DNA of 64,000 bases, taken from the NCBI RefSeq assembly GCF_052030545.1, contig NZ_JBPDIH010000002.1, positions 434,001 to 498,000 of the forward strand. The letters run 5' to 3'. Positions 10,001-16,824 of the stretch are shown here, piece by piece; positions within the stretch are counted from its first letter, which is position 1, and every line of letters begins with the position of its first letter. The notes under the pieces were generated by a model. It did no database searches and was not told the DNA's origin. It saw only the letters and a list, made by a program, of their open reading frames with translations. The stretch comes from CANMXU01 sp052030545. Its GTDB lineage: Bacteria; Pseudomonadota; Gammaproteobacteria; Enterobacterales; Alteromonadaceae. The position numbers and the translations under genes were made by a program.

Positions 10001-11059
10001 GTAAATAAACCTAATGGTACGTCAGAAGTTAGACATTATTTAGATGATTTTGCTATTCGAACTAAGAGTTCAAGTAATGAAGAATTAGTTTATTTACATC
10101 GCGATCATATTGGTTCCATTGTTGCGAAAACAACACAGCAATTATCTAACAGTAGTCATATTAAATACCAAGCGAATGAGCCATGGGGGCGACGTCAAAA
10201 TATTCATTGGAATGGTACTATCTACAATGAATTAACCGGCTCTTTATTAGCGCAAAATACGTATGCCACGACACGTGGCTTTACTGACCACGAACATTTA
10301 GATGGGGTTGGTTTAATTCATATGAATGGCCGGGTTTATGACCCAATCGTCGGCCGTTTTGTTTCTCCAGATCCATGGATTCAAGAACCTAGTAACAGTC
10401 AATCATTTAATCGATATTCTTACGTATGGAATAACCCGTTACGTTATACAGATCCTTCAGGAGAAGTTGTTAAGGCCGCGGTTACAGCAACTAAAATAGC
10501 TTATAAACTGAAAAAGAAAGCTGATAAAAATGGTAAACTTGATAAAGACAGTATAGGCGAAACCCTCAAGGAAGAAGGTATGGATATGCTAGATGATGCT
10601 ATGACCCTAGCTGACCCTGATGCCGGTATCCTTGATAAAGGCGCTGCTACTATTGACTTATTCCTAGGGACTGAGTTTAATAATAAAAAAGTTAATGGCT
10701 TAAATAATCAGGTTAAAAATAATGCAGATAATAGTTTAACTAAGCTGGATGAGAAAAAGCCTGAAGGTGTTACAAAGAGGCCAGGCGGTTTCAGGAAGAA
10801 AACTTTAAAAGATTCTTGGGACAACGCAGCGGATGGGACGAAACCAGATACAAAGCAGTGCCCGACTTGCGGGAAGGATATAAAGGGCAATCCTCACAAG
10901 GGTGAAAAGCGGAACGGGCCTGATGGTTGGGATAATGATCATCATCCAAAATGGAAAGATCGTGACTTAGATGCAATGAATCGTAAGGAAGTTCTTGATG
11001 AATATAATAAGGACACACGTTTACGATGCCCTAGTTGTAATAGGTCCGATAATCAATAG
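4082..11059 (+). CDS. Secreted SpvB/RHS-repeat polymorphic toxin with C-terminal nuclease tip
   Basis: The protein has 2325 residues. A signal peptide (1-19) precedes a fibronectin-like cysteine-containing domain (to about 110). An SpvB/TcaC-type domain follows, with the GHGWSLTG motif near 186. Six FG-GAP/VCBS calcium motifs of D.(N/D).DG..D type lie between about 463 and 850. RHS/YD repeats run from about 1330 to 1990. The RHS core starts at YLHRDHIGSI (about 2002) and ends in RVYDPIVGRFVSPDP and NPLRYTDPSG (about 2124). The variable tip (2125-2325) ends with CPTC, WDNDHH and CPSCNRSD, the layout of an HNH/endonuclease VII (GH-E-like) nuclease with two CxxC zinc knuckles. By family knowledge the RHS shell encloses the toxin. 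Immunity gene 8 bases downstream. Confidence 0.88.
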   Translation: MAKILITILFFISLKLAAAPSGIPSNFSCPDTYTSSSSLHTWSAVSGASYYRIRTKQSFDGEWETTDQGQNSVYSTSSARLTNLRSGSYKSYLNACDSSGCGSTVTCSFTVSAPPPPQVPVPKTATNPVNDAINGSVYKDGTQGKYYASNKGSLIYNLPIKIPRGIENIEPDLSLRYDSSQQNGITGHGWSLTGYSYISRCPASLIRDGYRSGVNHNDDYKYCFNNERLIEVSNNEFRLENEQYIKFRRNPSSDDWVAFLPNGQEQTFGDNQDSKLKDSSGFAYKWFITSTKDQYSNSIIYSYYYSNSSINLNKIEYTKNNAGGSNHSINFFYENRKDISETFIAGNKEIIEQRLSSIIVQTNDSQVRNYLIDYYVNDYEYDGAVYNDPLSISRIRSITQCHQTDFDCSAPVVFKLNTMTPNKTLIDQTNYYNLEDDIANHHYGNGILLPEAGYRPLKGKSLRGDFDGDNKQEIVWWECTNFWCRHYAQMSSNSAPILIAYNIRKSYGHNHISNIEGTSGSSMGQVIDINGDGLDDYVITSLYKDHGYQFYLSNGTTFTHSLDYSLSFEELSTYKEINYDGVNYNGRYSNFIELEDINGDGLIDILKTTAAKSRPYFPVDLFAGGYNKIEVAINNGNGFNSFTTWGELTSYPALTSADFAITRNVNIPNLVDLNGDGRKDIISFFPGGGVQVGINNGSAFVPNANWASSWGSFPSLQGATINMFGQKFYDCPTQVVVTEGAPIESLNIGGVSGQISSGFNFATSVSRSGNRNYRYENNLVKYGDFNGDGLTDVAYLREDGIYVTLSTGSSFEAPSLWTTDITLEQVSCGFGYPRESQQFWSVADVNLDGKTDVILNTHRIDGNNSGPDDINNHYILFSSNSLSSDSRLYFSEPILATSMPYNYNSEGLDLFSTLEITASGQLIFIDGYRLTSLPDKNPYDITEKEQLNEWNNYHSILDTVQITEIISNFGATTVHIDYKNLIGNNDIYTETNDVSSDNSTIQSVSNNSLFQFSSLYGGLNRTQKATVPYIEAQNLKVIANITEFFNGELTQDRSYSYKNLTRHKFGYGLLGFEEVTEVQRKGDNSELSGKNLKIVSKYHQKATDNYLLSNKLYSKEIFATDSEDNEVDYEISNRLISRDLYDWKVSAFYDDIDPSLSNPDYADSYNYYRDSPHYYQFLLREQKQTFELNTGNLTATKVTYLLHEDNETVPKTVCNSFTLNSSHSTTLNLDSYFDSYGNPREIVEQHCDSFSITGKHTKNQNILNVDTYSEWYLGLVQGPKTIHWNYDYQPQNLDQVTRESRFIFNNKGRVEYETVEPNSSNEFWKQNYYTYNAYGSLLEHKETVRDFTNDGLTFTNRVTKYNEQHNQNGLRKLIVTNPLNQTSEVRYDERYNEQVYFRDVNNQITLSSLDNYGRIEEIKHPNNTTTLYDYIKCNNCFSYNLEATWYKQEKQTGLSANRVYFDALDREVGKRNKGLQGHFNNKYYQYNALGNLVTESNFFDSSSNLAETNFFYDLLNRPTSVHYPTGATETSYYGNFGSYSNFSNSLIVKENSLGNRTYYEKNALGKDKIVTDTLGTKASYGYDALGNMSNVEIKGTLGSQTHTYTIDYDKLSRKTRLIDPNVGQITYQYNALGLLTTQTNGINQVTRYSYDKLDRQIKRVDDANNSGSASRTHAWIYDNKTNGIGSLGLLTGYDSNGTSFKKDYTYNALGLPDEQSTTISGENYELKYLYNNHNRFSGYHFHDGYSVLYAFNNYGYKHKVYDGDDNLLWQAYSDDAFGNITNYSYGNGDSITKVFDYQNGLIDTIHANRYGINIQSHDYDFDTEGNLRKRQDGIHNVTQVFCYDELNRLTDNTPSSCSDVANGNYTNTDYAYDILGNITKKENISDYQYGTNAGPNAVTYANGSRYYYNTAGQMTSGGGRTIRYTSYGKPYHMAKGSYSTSIVYGSDFKRAKRIENENGQKTTTTYIDKLTEIVNKPNGTSEVRHYLDDFAIRTKSSSNEELVYLHRDHIGSIVAKTTQQLSNSSHIKYQANEPWGRRQNIHWNGTIYNELTGSLLAQNTYATTRGFTDHEHLDGVGLIHMNGRVYDPIVGRFVSPDPWIQEPSNSQSFNRYSYVWNNPLRYTDPSGEVVKAAVTATKIAYKLKKKADKNGKLDKDSIGETLKEEGMDMLDDAMTLADPDAGILDKGAATIDLFLGTEFNNKKVNGLNNQVKNNADNSLTKLDEKKPEGVTKRPGGFRKKTLKDSWDNAADGTKPDTKQCPTCGKDIKGNPHKGEKRNGPDGWDNDHHPKWKDRDLDAMNRKEVLDEYNKDTRLRCPSCNRSDNQ

Positions 11060-11067
11060 GAATACTC

Positions 11068-11619
11068 ATGTCATTAATTCAACACATAGAAAATTACCTA
11101 GGAATCATAACGCAGGGCTGGAAAGATAATGATTCTGAATTTGACATACAGATTATATCTTTTAAGGATTGTCCAGGAGAAACGGTCTCAACTTTTCTCT
11201 CATTGGGAATGAGCGATCAAGTTTTGGAAATGAGTAATGCTAGGAAAGTAAGGCAGGAATTAGTTTTTTCTGCCTACACTATTTCTATTTCAAGCATGAT
11301 AGTTTCTTTTCTTATGTCACTCTGTGAATCCATAGTTCGAAGGGGAAAGGGCGTGCTCCGAGGTGAAGTAATACCCTTGTCGTCCGAATTGGCCCAAAGG
11401 ATTGGTTTTGAGGCTGTTTATTGCTCGATTCCAATCTTTTTCGAAGATGATTTCTGTTCTTATGACGAGTCATCGCCATCAACAGTTATGGTTATGGTAG
11501 TACCTATTTACCAGAGTGAAGCTGACTATATTGATAAAAATGGTTGGGGAAATTTTGAGAACTTACTAGAAGAAAAAGACCCTGACTTGTGTTCTATGGA
11601 GCGTGGGGCAGTAATTTAA
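11068..11619 (+). CDS. SUFU-family immunity protein
   Basis: The 183-residue cytosolic protein resembles suppressor-of-fused (SUFU) domain proteins. It has the early ST.LSLGMSD segment, RQELVFSA (about 62-69), a helix, LRGEVIPL (about 97-104), a strand YCSIPIFFEDDF, then VMVMVVPIYQSEADYI..NGW..FE.LLEE.DPDL. Such proteins act as immunity partners of RHS and other polymorphic toxins. Start ATG 11068 has an AGGAA ribosome site and follows the RHS stop by 8 bases, the usual toxin-immunity arrangement. It probably neutralises the nuclease tip of the upstream gene; the pairing is inferred from position. Confidence 0.75.
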   Translation: MSLIQHIENYLGIITQGWKDNDSEFDIQIISFKDCPGETVSTFLSLGMSDQVLEMSNARKVRQELVFSAYTISISSMIVSFLMSLCESIVRRGKGVLRGEVIPLSSELAQRIGFEAVYCSIPIFFEDDFCSYDESSPSTVMVMVVPIYQSEADYIDKNGWGNFENLLEEKDPDLCSMERGAVI

Positions 11620-11620
11620 T

Positions 11621-11935
11621 GTTACAAAGAGTGGATGGAAGGGGCCGTGTGACTACAGCTGTATTGCTGATCCTAAAAACTTAACGAATACGAAACTTAC
11701 TCCTCGTCAAGTGCGTGAAATGAAACGCCTTAATAGAGAGCATAATGATGGTGTTTTGAGATCGGATATGGATGGCACGGTTCTGGTTGATTCTAAGAAG
11801 TCAACGAGAGGTGTTACGCCGCCTTCAAGTGAAGCTCAGATTGATCATATTATCTCGTTGGATAAGGGCGTCACTAGAACAAGTACCAACCTGCAAATAC
11901 TTTCGAGAAAACAAAATAGAGATAAGTTGTATTAG
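11621..11935 (+). pseudogene. Orphan RHS nuclease tip (displaced toxin cassette)
   Basis: An open frame without a proper start runs from just after the immunity stop to the TAG at 11933. It encodes about 104 residues: a CDYSCIADPKN segment, then GVLRSDMDGT, then EAQIDHIISLDKG and TNLQILSRKQNRDK. The D-H-I ... N ... N spacing is that of HNH nucleases found as RHS tips. The only internal starts (GTG 11711, ATG 11720) would cut off the N-terminal third. This fits a silent tip cassette that can be recombined into the RHS core. No second immunity gene follows it. Confidence 0.6.
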
Positions 11936-11999
11936 CTCAGACTTGATCTGACAGTTACCCGTTTTTCTATTGGTGACTGTCAGCTTAGATTTGAGCTAA
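11932..11999. terminator. Large imperfect hairpin after the toxin cassette
   Basis: TTAGCTCA at 11932-11939 pairs with TGAGCTAA at 11992-11999, and inner arms CTGACAGT/ACTGTCAG pair around a T-rich loop, with small internal bulges. It begins at the stop codon of the orphan tip and separates it from the oppositely oriented pseudogene, so a bidirectional terminator is the simplest reading. The lack of a clear T run leaves this open. Confidence 0.45.
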
Positions 12000-12343
12000 A
12001 TTCTTCTCAGCCTAAATGCCTTTTTCCTTTGATAAACCAGTGTTTTTTTTGATTGCATAAATTCCATCACTTGTAACCAGTTATTTGTAGTACTTTGCTT
12101 AGTTATTACAATATCTAAAATTAAGGTTATATCACCTTCACTAAATTCATAATCGTACTTTGGATATTCACTATATTTTTTGAGTTTCAATGTTGACTCT
12201 TCACAAACATTTGCCCAGATTATGTAGCCAAGAGGCTCTCCTCAAAAGTCAGTTATTTTTTGTAGTTTTGATTCTGAACCGAAATTTTTAACCAACTGAG
12301 ATTTTCTGATGTTGTATTTAATCCATTTGATCTTCTTGACCAC
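11996..12343 (-). pseudogene. Broken HlyC-like toxin-activating acyltransferase
   Basis: Reading from a GTG at 12343, the frame gives a basic N-terminal stretch, then KLQKITDF, an in-frame TGA (12242-12244), then GEPLGYIIWANVCEES and YEFSEGDITLILDIV, ending at 11996. The G.P.GY..WA.....E and SGD....D.(I/V) pattern is that of RTX toxin-activating lysine acyltransferases (HlyC family). The stop codon and the missing N-terminal catalytic histidine region suggest decay; a TTG at 12190 could start only a 64-residue remnant. No RTX toxin gene is seen nearby. The family call is tentative. Confidence 0.45.
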
Positions 12344-12392
12344 TACAGAAAAATAGAATTAAAACATTAATAGAAATAAATTCGGCTTTAGT

Positions 12393-13709
12393 TTAAGAAA
12401 CTAATTGTGCAATCAACTCTATCTTATCCTGCTTACTCATATTGACGATTAAATTATTTATGGACTCAATATTAGGAATAAGAGGAATTTTTCTTAAACC
12501 TGCATATTCTTCAATTTTATTCGATATACGAATAGCTGGTTCTCGTAACTCCTCAGCTGTCAAAACTGTATAGCCTGCAGTCACATCATTACGCGCTGTT
12601 TTGTGGTTTAACAGACGCTTCATCGTGTATGCACCAACACCGATACTTTCAGCTATGGAACAATAAGTTCGGCGAAGATCATGTAGGGTAAATGCCAGCT
12701 CTGCTGCACTATTAATACGTTGAATAATTTTCTTTGGCTCAATCACTCTACCTTTTTTATTTTCAGCACCAAATACAAACTTTGATATTTTATATTGAGC
12801 TCGCCTGTCTAATATTTCAATTAATTTAGGGGTTAAAGGTAACTCTAAACCAGAGCCGTTTTTTGTACGTTCTAACCAAAACAAATTATCTTTTAAATAA
12901 ACAGCACCCCATTCAAGCTCTAATAGCTCTGTCTTTCTTAAGCCTGTAAACGCCATGAACTCAACAAAATCACAAACAGTAACTGTAAAGTTTTCTCGGT
13001 ATGTCATTGCTTCAATTCTAATTTGCTCAATAGCTTCAAAAAATGGTTTAAATTGAGTTGGTCTTAGTCTTGTTTGCTTTCGAGCAACATTATTCCAAGC
13101 TCGTTTATCTGACAGTATTGTGACGGGGTTATGTGGAAATAATGTATAGCGATCCGATGACTTATATTCTGATTTAGCAAAATTAAATAGTGCCCTAAGC
13201 GTACGCATAGCAAAATCTGCTTGTGCTGGGCTACTTCTGGTGAGATCTGTATGTAATTTATAAATTGCATCTTCCGTCAGGTCTGCCAAGCGCTTATTTA
13301 ACCAACCTTTAAAATAACAACGCATAACTTGCTCATACCCTCGAAGAGTAGTGTCCTTTAAGTCTCTGCTTAGTTTATATGTTTCATAAACCTCATTTAG
13401 TGTAACCCCTGCGGCTCTAAATTGTCGTTTGCTATCATTAGGATTAATGCCCTCAGCAATATCTGCCATGGTCTTTCGAGCTAGTTTTCTAGCTTGCTCG
13501 ATAGATAATGAAGGAAAGTTTCCTAAAGTTATTGATAGTGGTGTTGTTTTGCCTGACAGCTTTTTATACACCCTAAATGCTTTTTGCCCAGAAAGAGTAA
13601 TATCCAATACTAATCCTGGCATTTGAACATCATAAAATCGTGTGCGTTTTTTCGGAGCTGTTAACTTAGCAATGGCTTTTTCTGTGAATCTGAAGTGATT
13701 ATCTTTCAT
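12393..13709 (-). CDS. P4-type tyrosine integrase
   Basis: The 438-residue recombinase starts with the DUF4102-like arm-binding region (RFYDVQMPGLVLDIT...QKAFRVYKKL, about 22-52), continues with a core-binding domain and ends with the catalytic domain. The catalytic residues are visible: R in TGLRKTEL, K in RTKNGSG, H..R in TLHDLRRTY, H in LLNHKT and the nucleophile Y in AGYTVL. It faces away from the tRNA-derived att copy 165 bp upstream of its start, a normal place for an integrase of a tRNA-targeting island. It would integrate and, with an AlpA-type factor, excise the element. Confidence 0.92.
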   Translation of the reverse strand: MKDNHFRFTEKAIAKLTAPKKRTRFYDVQMPGLVLDITLSGQKAFRVYKKLSGKTTPLSITLGNFPSLSIEQARKLARKTMADIAEGINPNDSKRQFRAAGVTLNEVYETYKLSRDLKDTTLRGYEQVMRCYFKGWLNKRLADLTEDAIYKLHTDLTRSSPAQADFAMRTLRALFNFAKSEYKSSDRYTLFPHNPVTILSDKRAWNNVARKQTRLRPTQFKPFFEAIEQIRIEAMTYRENFTVTVCDFVEFMAFTGLRKTELLELEWGAVYLKDNLFWLERTKNGSGLELPLTPKLIEILDRRAQYKISKFVFGAENKKGRVIEPKKIIQRINSAAELAFTLHDLRRTYCSIAESIGVGAYTMKRLLNHKTARNDVTAGYTVLTAEELREPAIRISNKIEEYAGLRKIPLIPNIESINNLIVNMSKQDKIELIAQLVS

Positions 13710-13874
13710 AATGGTGCTACCTCTGTGCTACTTTCAGCTCAAAAACTAGTGCGCTGATAAACATAATAATTTATGCACGAGAGGTTAAACACAATCAATA
13801 ACCCGTTGAATAATTTATAAAATCAAGTAATCCAACAGATAAATAAGTAAATATAAGTAAGTGTTACAAATAAG

Positions 13875-13920
13875 CCTCATAATCGGTAGGTCCAGTGTTC
13901 AAGTCACTGAGGGGCCACCA
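13875..13920 (+). repeat. att site: 3' end of a tRNA-Ile2(CAU)-like gene
   Basis: The 46 bases begin in the anticodon loop (CTCATAATC), continue through the variable region, a T-arm CAGTG-TTCAAGT-CACTG, and end AGGGGCC-A-CCA. This matches the 3' part of the gammaproteobacterial tRNA-Ile2 with CAT anticodon and encoded CCA. No D-arm or 5' acceptor is present upstream, so it is a duplicated attachment site, not a tRNA gene. It marks the right end of the element. Confidence 0.8.
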
Positions 13921-14246
13921 CTTTCTCTTCCAAGTACATCCATAAAAATCCAAAAATACATGCAAAGTCCTTACTGTATATGACTCTTGTTGATAGACGT
14001 TTACGATAGTATCCGCACAATATTTCTATAATCCGTTATTTTTAGTCACACTCAAAGTAACACCAAGAAAGCATTACCAAAACATTCAGCCCCCCTTATC
14101 GATAATCATTCAGTTCACATTTAAATAACAGTTAGTAGTCAACAGCCTTCAATTACCTCAAGATCTAGTTTGAATAAAAATAAGCCATGCTACACTAAGC
14201 CAATAATTGAATACTTTAGCCAACCGCCGGACGCCACAAACATTTC
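13921..14246. other. Intergenic region outside the element
   Basis: These 326 bases separate the att copy from the AraC-type gene. No gene, repeat or clear promoter is seen. This is presumably the original sequence downstream of the target tRNA gene plus the promoter region of the next gene. Confidence 0.4.
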
Positions 14247-15320
14247 ATGGAATCACTCAATCTTGTTAACTTAATTCAAGCGGGCATTATTGCAACCGGT
14301 ATCCTTGGCGGCTTGTTATTATGGCTAAATAAACCTGCTGAATATAAAGGCATTGCGGCGTTACTTTTTACTACCGCACTTGCAGCAAGCATTAATATTT
14401 TAGAAGAAACCGGCCTTACCCGAGAGATATACCTGATAAGCCCGGTTTTTATCATGCTTTTTGGGCCATTAACTTATTTATCGGCTAAATTACTAATTGA
14501 TAAAAAACTCGCTAGCAAACAGTGGCTGCATTTATTGCCTGTTATCCCGTTTTTATTATTAACGTCACATATTCAAGTGGTGATCGCCCTTGGCACGCTG
14601 TGGCGTTTAGCGTATGCGGCATTAACCGCCTTTATGCTTTTGCAATACAAACGCAGCTTAGATGACGAGCGCTCAGACTCGGAAGACTTTTCACTGACTT
14701 GGCTGGTTTGGCTGTTAATTATTACCGCGGCTTTTAACCTAGTCGATCTTATTCGCTTAAATATGCAGCATATGCTTTCTTATGATCTCAATGTTCTAGG
14801 GCAAGGCATTAATAACGCTGTTTGGCTAATTGCGGTGATAGTGATCATAATCAAACTTCAAATGAGACAACGCATCCCTAAAGCAAGAGCGTGTTTAAAA
14901 GATAATTTAATAGATAACTCAACTAATAGCTCAAAAGTAAAGCCGCTTAATCAGCAAGAAAACCAAGCAAGCTTTCAAGCAAGTTACCAATCACTATTTA
15001 ATGAACTTGATGACTTAATTACGTCAAATCAGTGGTTTTTAAAAGCACGTTTAACGCTAACTGATATTAGCGATTTTACCGGCATGCAAACGCGTGATAT
15101 TTCTCGTGCGATTAATCTTTCCACCCAAAAATCATTCAATGAATACATCAATACTTACCGAGTTGAGTATGTGTGTCAGGCTTTGAAGAAAAATACGAAA
15201 AAATCCTTGTTAGATATTTCAATCGATGCTGGCTTTAGCTCTAAAGCCTCATTTAATAAGGTGTTCAAGCAACTTAAGGGCATTACACCTAGTGAGTATA
15301 AAGCGCATCAACAAGGCTAA
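14247..15320 (+). CDS. Membrane-anchored AraC-type regulator
   Basis: The 357-residue protein has about seven hydrophobic segments in residues 1-205, then a linker, then an AraC/XylS DNA-binding domain (about 250-355) with the second-HTH signature LLDISIDAGFSSKASFNKVFKQLKGITPSEYK. Regulators with this layout are common in Alteromonadales and are thought to sense a signal in the membrane. The gene is followed after 90 bp by an exported amidohydrolase on the same strand, which it may control. Ligand unknown. Confidence 0.85.
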   Translation: MESLNLVNLIQAGIIATGILGGLLLWLNKPAEYKGIAALLFTTALAASINILEETGLTREIYLISPVFIMLFGPLTYLSAKLLIDKKLASKQWLHLLPVIPFLLLTSHIQVVIALGTLWRLAYAALTAFMLLQYKRSLDDERSDSEDFSLTWLVWLLIITAAFNLVDLIRLNMQHMLSYDLNVLGQGINNAVWLIAVIVIIIKLQMRQRIPKARACLKDNLIDNSTNSSKVKPLNQQENQASFQASYQSLFNELDDLITSNQWFLKARLTLTDISDFTGMQTRDISRAINLSTQKSFNEYINTYRVEYVCQALKKNTKKSLLDISIDAGFSSKASFNKVFKQLKGITPSEYKAHQQG

Positions 15321-15410
15321 AATCACGATTATAGCCGACTAAAAACATGATTTAGGGCGACGAAAATAGCCGATGCGATTAACTTCTTATTTTTACATAT
15401 GGAGTTGAAC

Positions 15411-16784
15411 ATGAACCTTTATTTATTATTGCTAACCCCGCTTTTATTAGCTTTTGTTGTCGCTTGTAGTGCCAGCCCTGAAAATCCTCCTTTGGTAGAC
15501 GACAGTTTTTTATTAACCAATGTCAATATTGTTGATGTTGAAAACCAAAAAATTCAACCGGCAAAAAATATACTGATTAACAACGGCAAAATAGAAAAAA
15601 TTGCTGATAGCCATAAAAGCATTAAGGTAAATAAACTAACAGTGATTGACGGTAAAGGCGGATATATCACCCCTGGGCTTATTGATATGCATGTGCATAT
15701 GTATGAACCCGCCGCTTATATGTTAACGCTAAGTCATGGCGTAACTCACGTCAGAGTCATGAACGGTGTGCCAAAGCAGCTGACTTGGCGCGACAATATT
15801 GAAGCAGGTATTCAAATAGGCAGCAGTTCAAGTGTCAGTAGCCCTATTCTATCGGGCTATGAAAACGCCTCATTACACCATTATGTAAGCACTGCTGAAC
15901 AAGCAAAAAAAGCCGTTCAAACTTATCAAGCACAAGGTTACGACTTAATAAAAGCCTATGGCAACCTTAATCAAGCCGCGCTTTCAGGTATTATCGAACA
16001 AGCACAAACGTTAGGTTTTCCGGTTGCTAAACATGGTCCGCACCCATCAGGTGATTTGCCTTTTTCACAGCTTAGCAATATGCAATCGTTTGAACACGTC
16101 GAAGATATTTTTCAAGGCCCACTTAATCATCAAATAGCTCCCGAGCAATTAGGGGAAATAATATCAGCATTAAAAGCAACTGATGTGCCGATCACGCCAA
16201 CCTTAAATATTTATCAGCAATTAACCCAAATCAGTCAGTACAAAGACGAGTTTTTGGCAACAACATCCCCAGAATATACTTCTGATATTATCGCCTTTGA
16301 AGCCAATCATAATCAGGTAAAACGTTGGTTAGAAGCATCTGATGACATGGCTGCTTACAACCAAAAAGTATTTAACTTTTTACTGCTAATTACCAAGCGC
16401 TTGCACGAAAATAACATCGACTTATTGGTTGGTTCAGACTCAGGAGTATTACTTTCTCCTCATGGTATCGCGACACACAATGAAATGCAGCTATTAGCAA
16501 AAGCTGGCCTTAGCCCATATGAAGTACTCGCTGCCGCCACCATCAACCCGGCTAAAGCGCTAAAGCTCGATCAACAGCTAGGTAAAATAGCGCAGTATTA
16601 TCAAGCCGACTTTATTTTTTCAACAGCCAATCCGATTGAAAATTTAACTGTACTAAAAACACCTGATGCGGTGGTGAAAAACGGTCGTTGGTACTCTCAA
16701 GAAATGCTCATAAAAATGCGACAACAAGCCATTAACCAGCGCAGCGTTTGGCAAGAAATCAGTGTTTTATTTCAAGGGTTATAA
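15411..16784 (+). CDS. Lipoprotein amidohydrolase (imidazolonepropionase-like)
   Basis: The protein starts with a lipoprotein signal ending LLAFVVAC-SAS (457 residues from ATG 15411, which has a GGAG site; an in-frame ATG lies at 15399). The metal-dependent hydrolase fold of the amidohydrolase superfamily is shown by ITPGLIDMHVHM (HxH), the lysine in LIKAYG, histidines in AKHGPH and FEHVED, and the aspartate in VGSDSG. Relatives include Xaa-Pro dipeptidases and other secreted cyclic amidohydrolases. The substrate is not evident. It sits in the outer or inner membrane facing the periplasm, downstream of a membrane AraC-type regulator. Confidence 0.82.
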   Translation: MNLYLLLLTPLLLAFVVACSASPENPPLVDDSFLLTNVNIVDVENQKIQPAKNILINNGKIEKIADSHKSIKVNKLTVIDGKGGYITPGLIDMHVHMYEPAAYMLTLSHGVTHVRVMNGVPKQLTWRDNIEAGIQIGSSSSVSSPILSGYENASLHHYVSTAEQAKKAVQTYQAQGYDLIKAYGNLNQAALSGIIEQAQTLGFPVAKHGPHPSGDLPFSQLSNMQSFEHVEDIFQGPLNHQIAPEQLGEIISALKATDVPITPTLNIYQQLTQISQYKDEFLATTSPEYTSDIIAFEANHNQVKRWLEASDDMAAYNQKVFNFLLLITKRLHENNIDLLVGSDSGVLLSPHGIATHNEMQLLAKAGLSPYEVLAAATINPAKALKLDQQLGKIAQYYQADFIFSTANPIENLTVLKTPDAVVKNGRWYSQEMLIKMRQQAINQRSVWQEISVLFQGL

Positions 16785-16824
16785 AAATAAAAAGCATAGT
16801 GGCTGTTCGCTTAAAGCTCTAAAA

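Larger units (their letters stand above)
1..13920. mobile_element. Integrated plasmid-like element carrying an RHS toxin locus (right part; left end outside window)
   Basis: The right boundary is a 46-bp tRNA 3'-end copy (13875-13920) next to a P4-type integrase. The content is plasmid-like: AlpA-type HTH, RepA-type initiator, iterons with a DnaA box, a GIY-YIG nuclease, several unknown small genes, an RHS toxin with immunity gene and an orphan toxin tip. Chromosomal metabolic genes start only after 13920. The left boundary, presumably the intact tRNA-Ile2 gene, is not in the window, so total size is unknown. Whether it can still excise or replicate is inference. Confidence 0.75.

Noticed and set aside
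10708..11018. Minus-strand frames within the RHS tip
   Set aside because: They overlap the recognisable nuclease tip on the plus strand and have no family features.
11932..11999. An integron attC site, suggested by the long imperfect hairpin next to a cassette-like gene
   Set aside because: No GTTRRRY/RYYYAAC core pair is present and the integrase nearby is P4-type, not an integron integrase.
13871..13920. A possible functional tRNA gene
   Set aside because: Only the anticodon loop to the CCA end is present; no D-arm or 5' acceptor strand lies upstream, so it is a duplicated att site.
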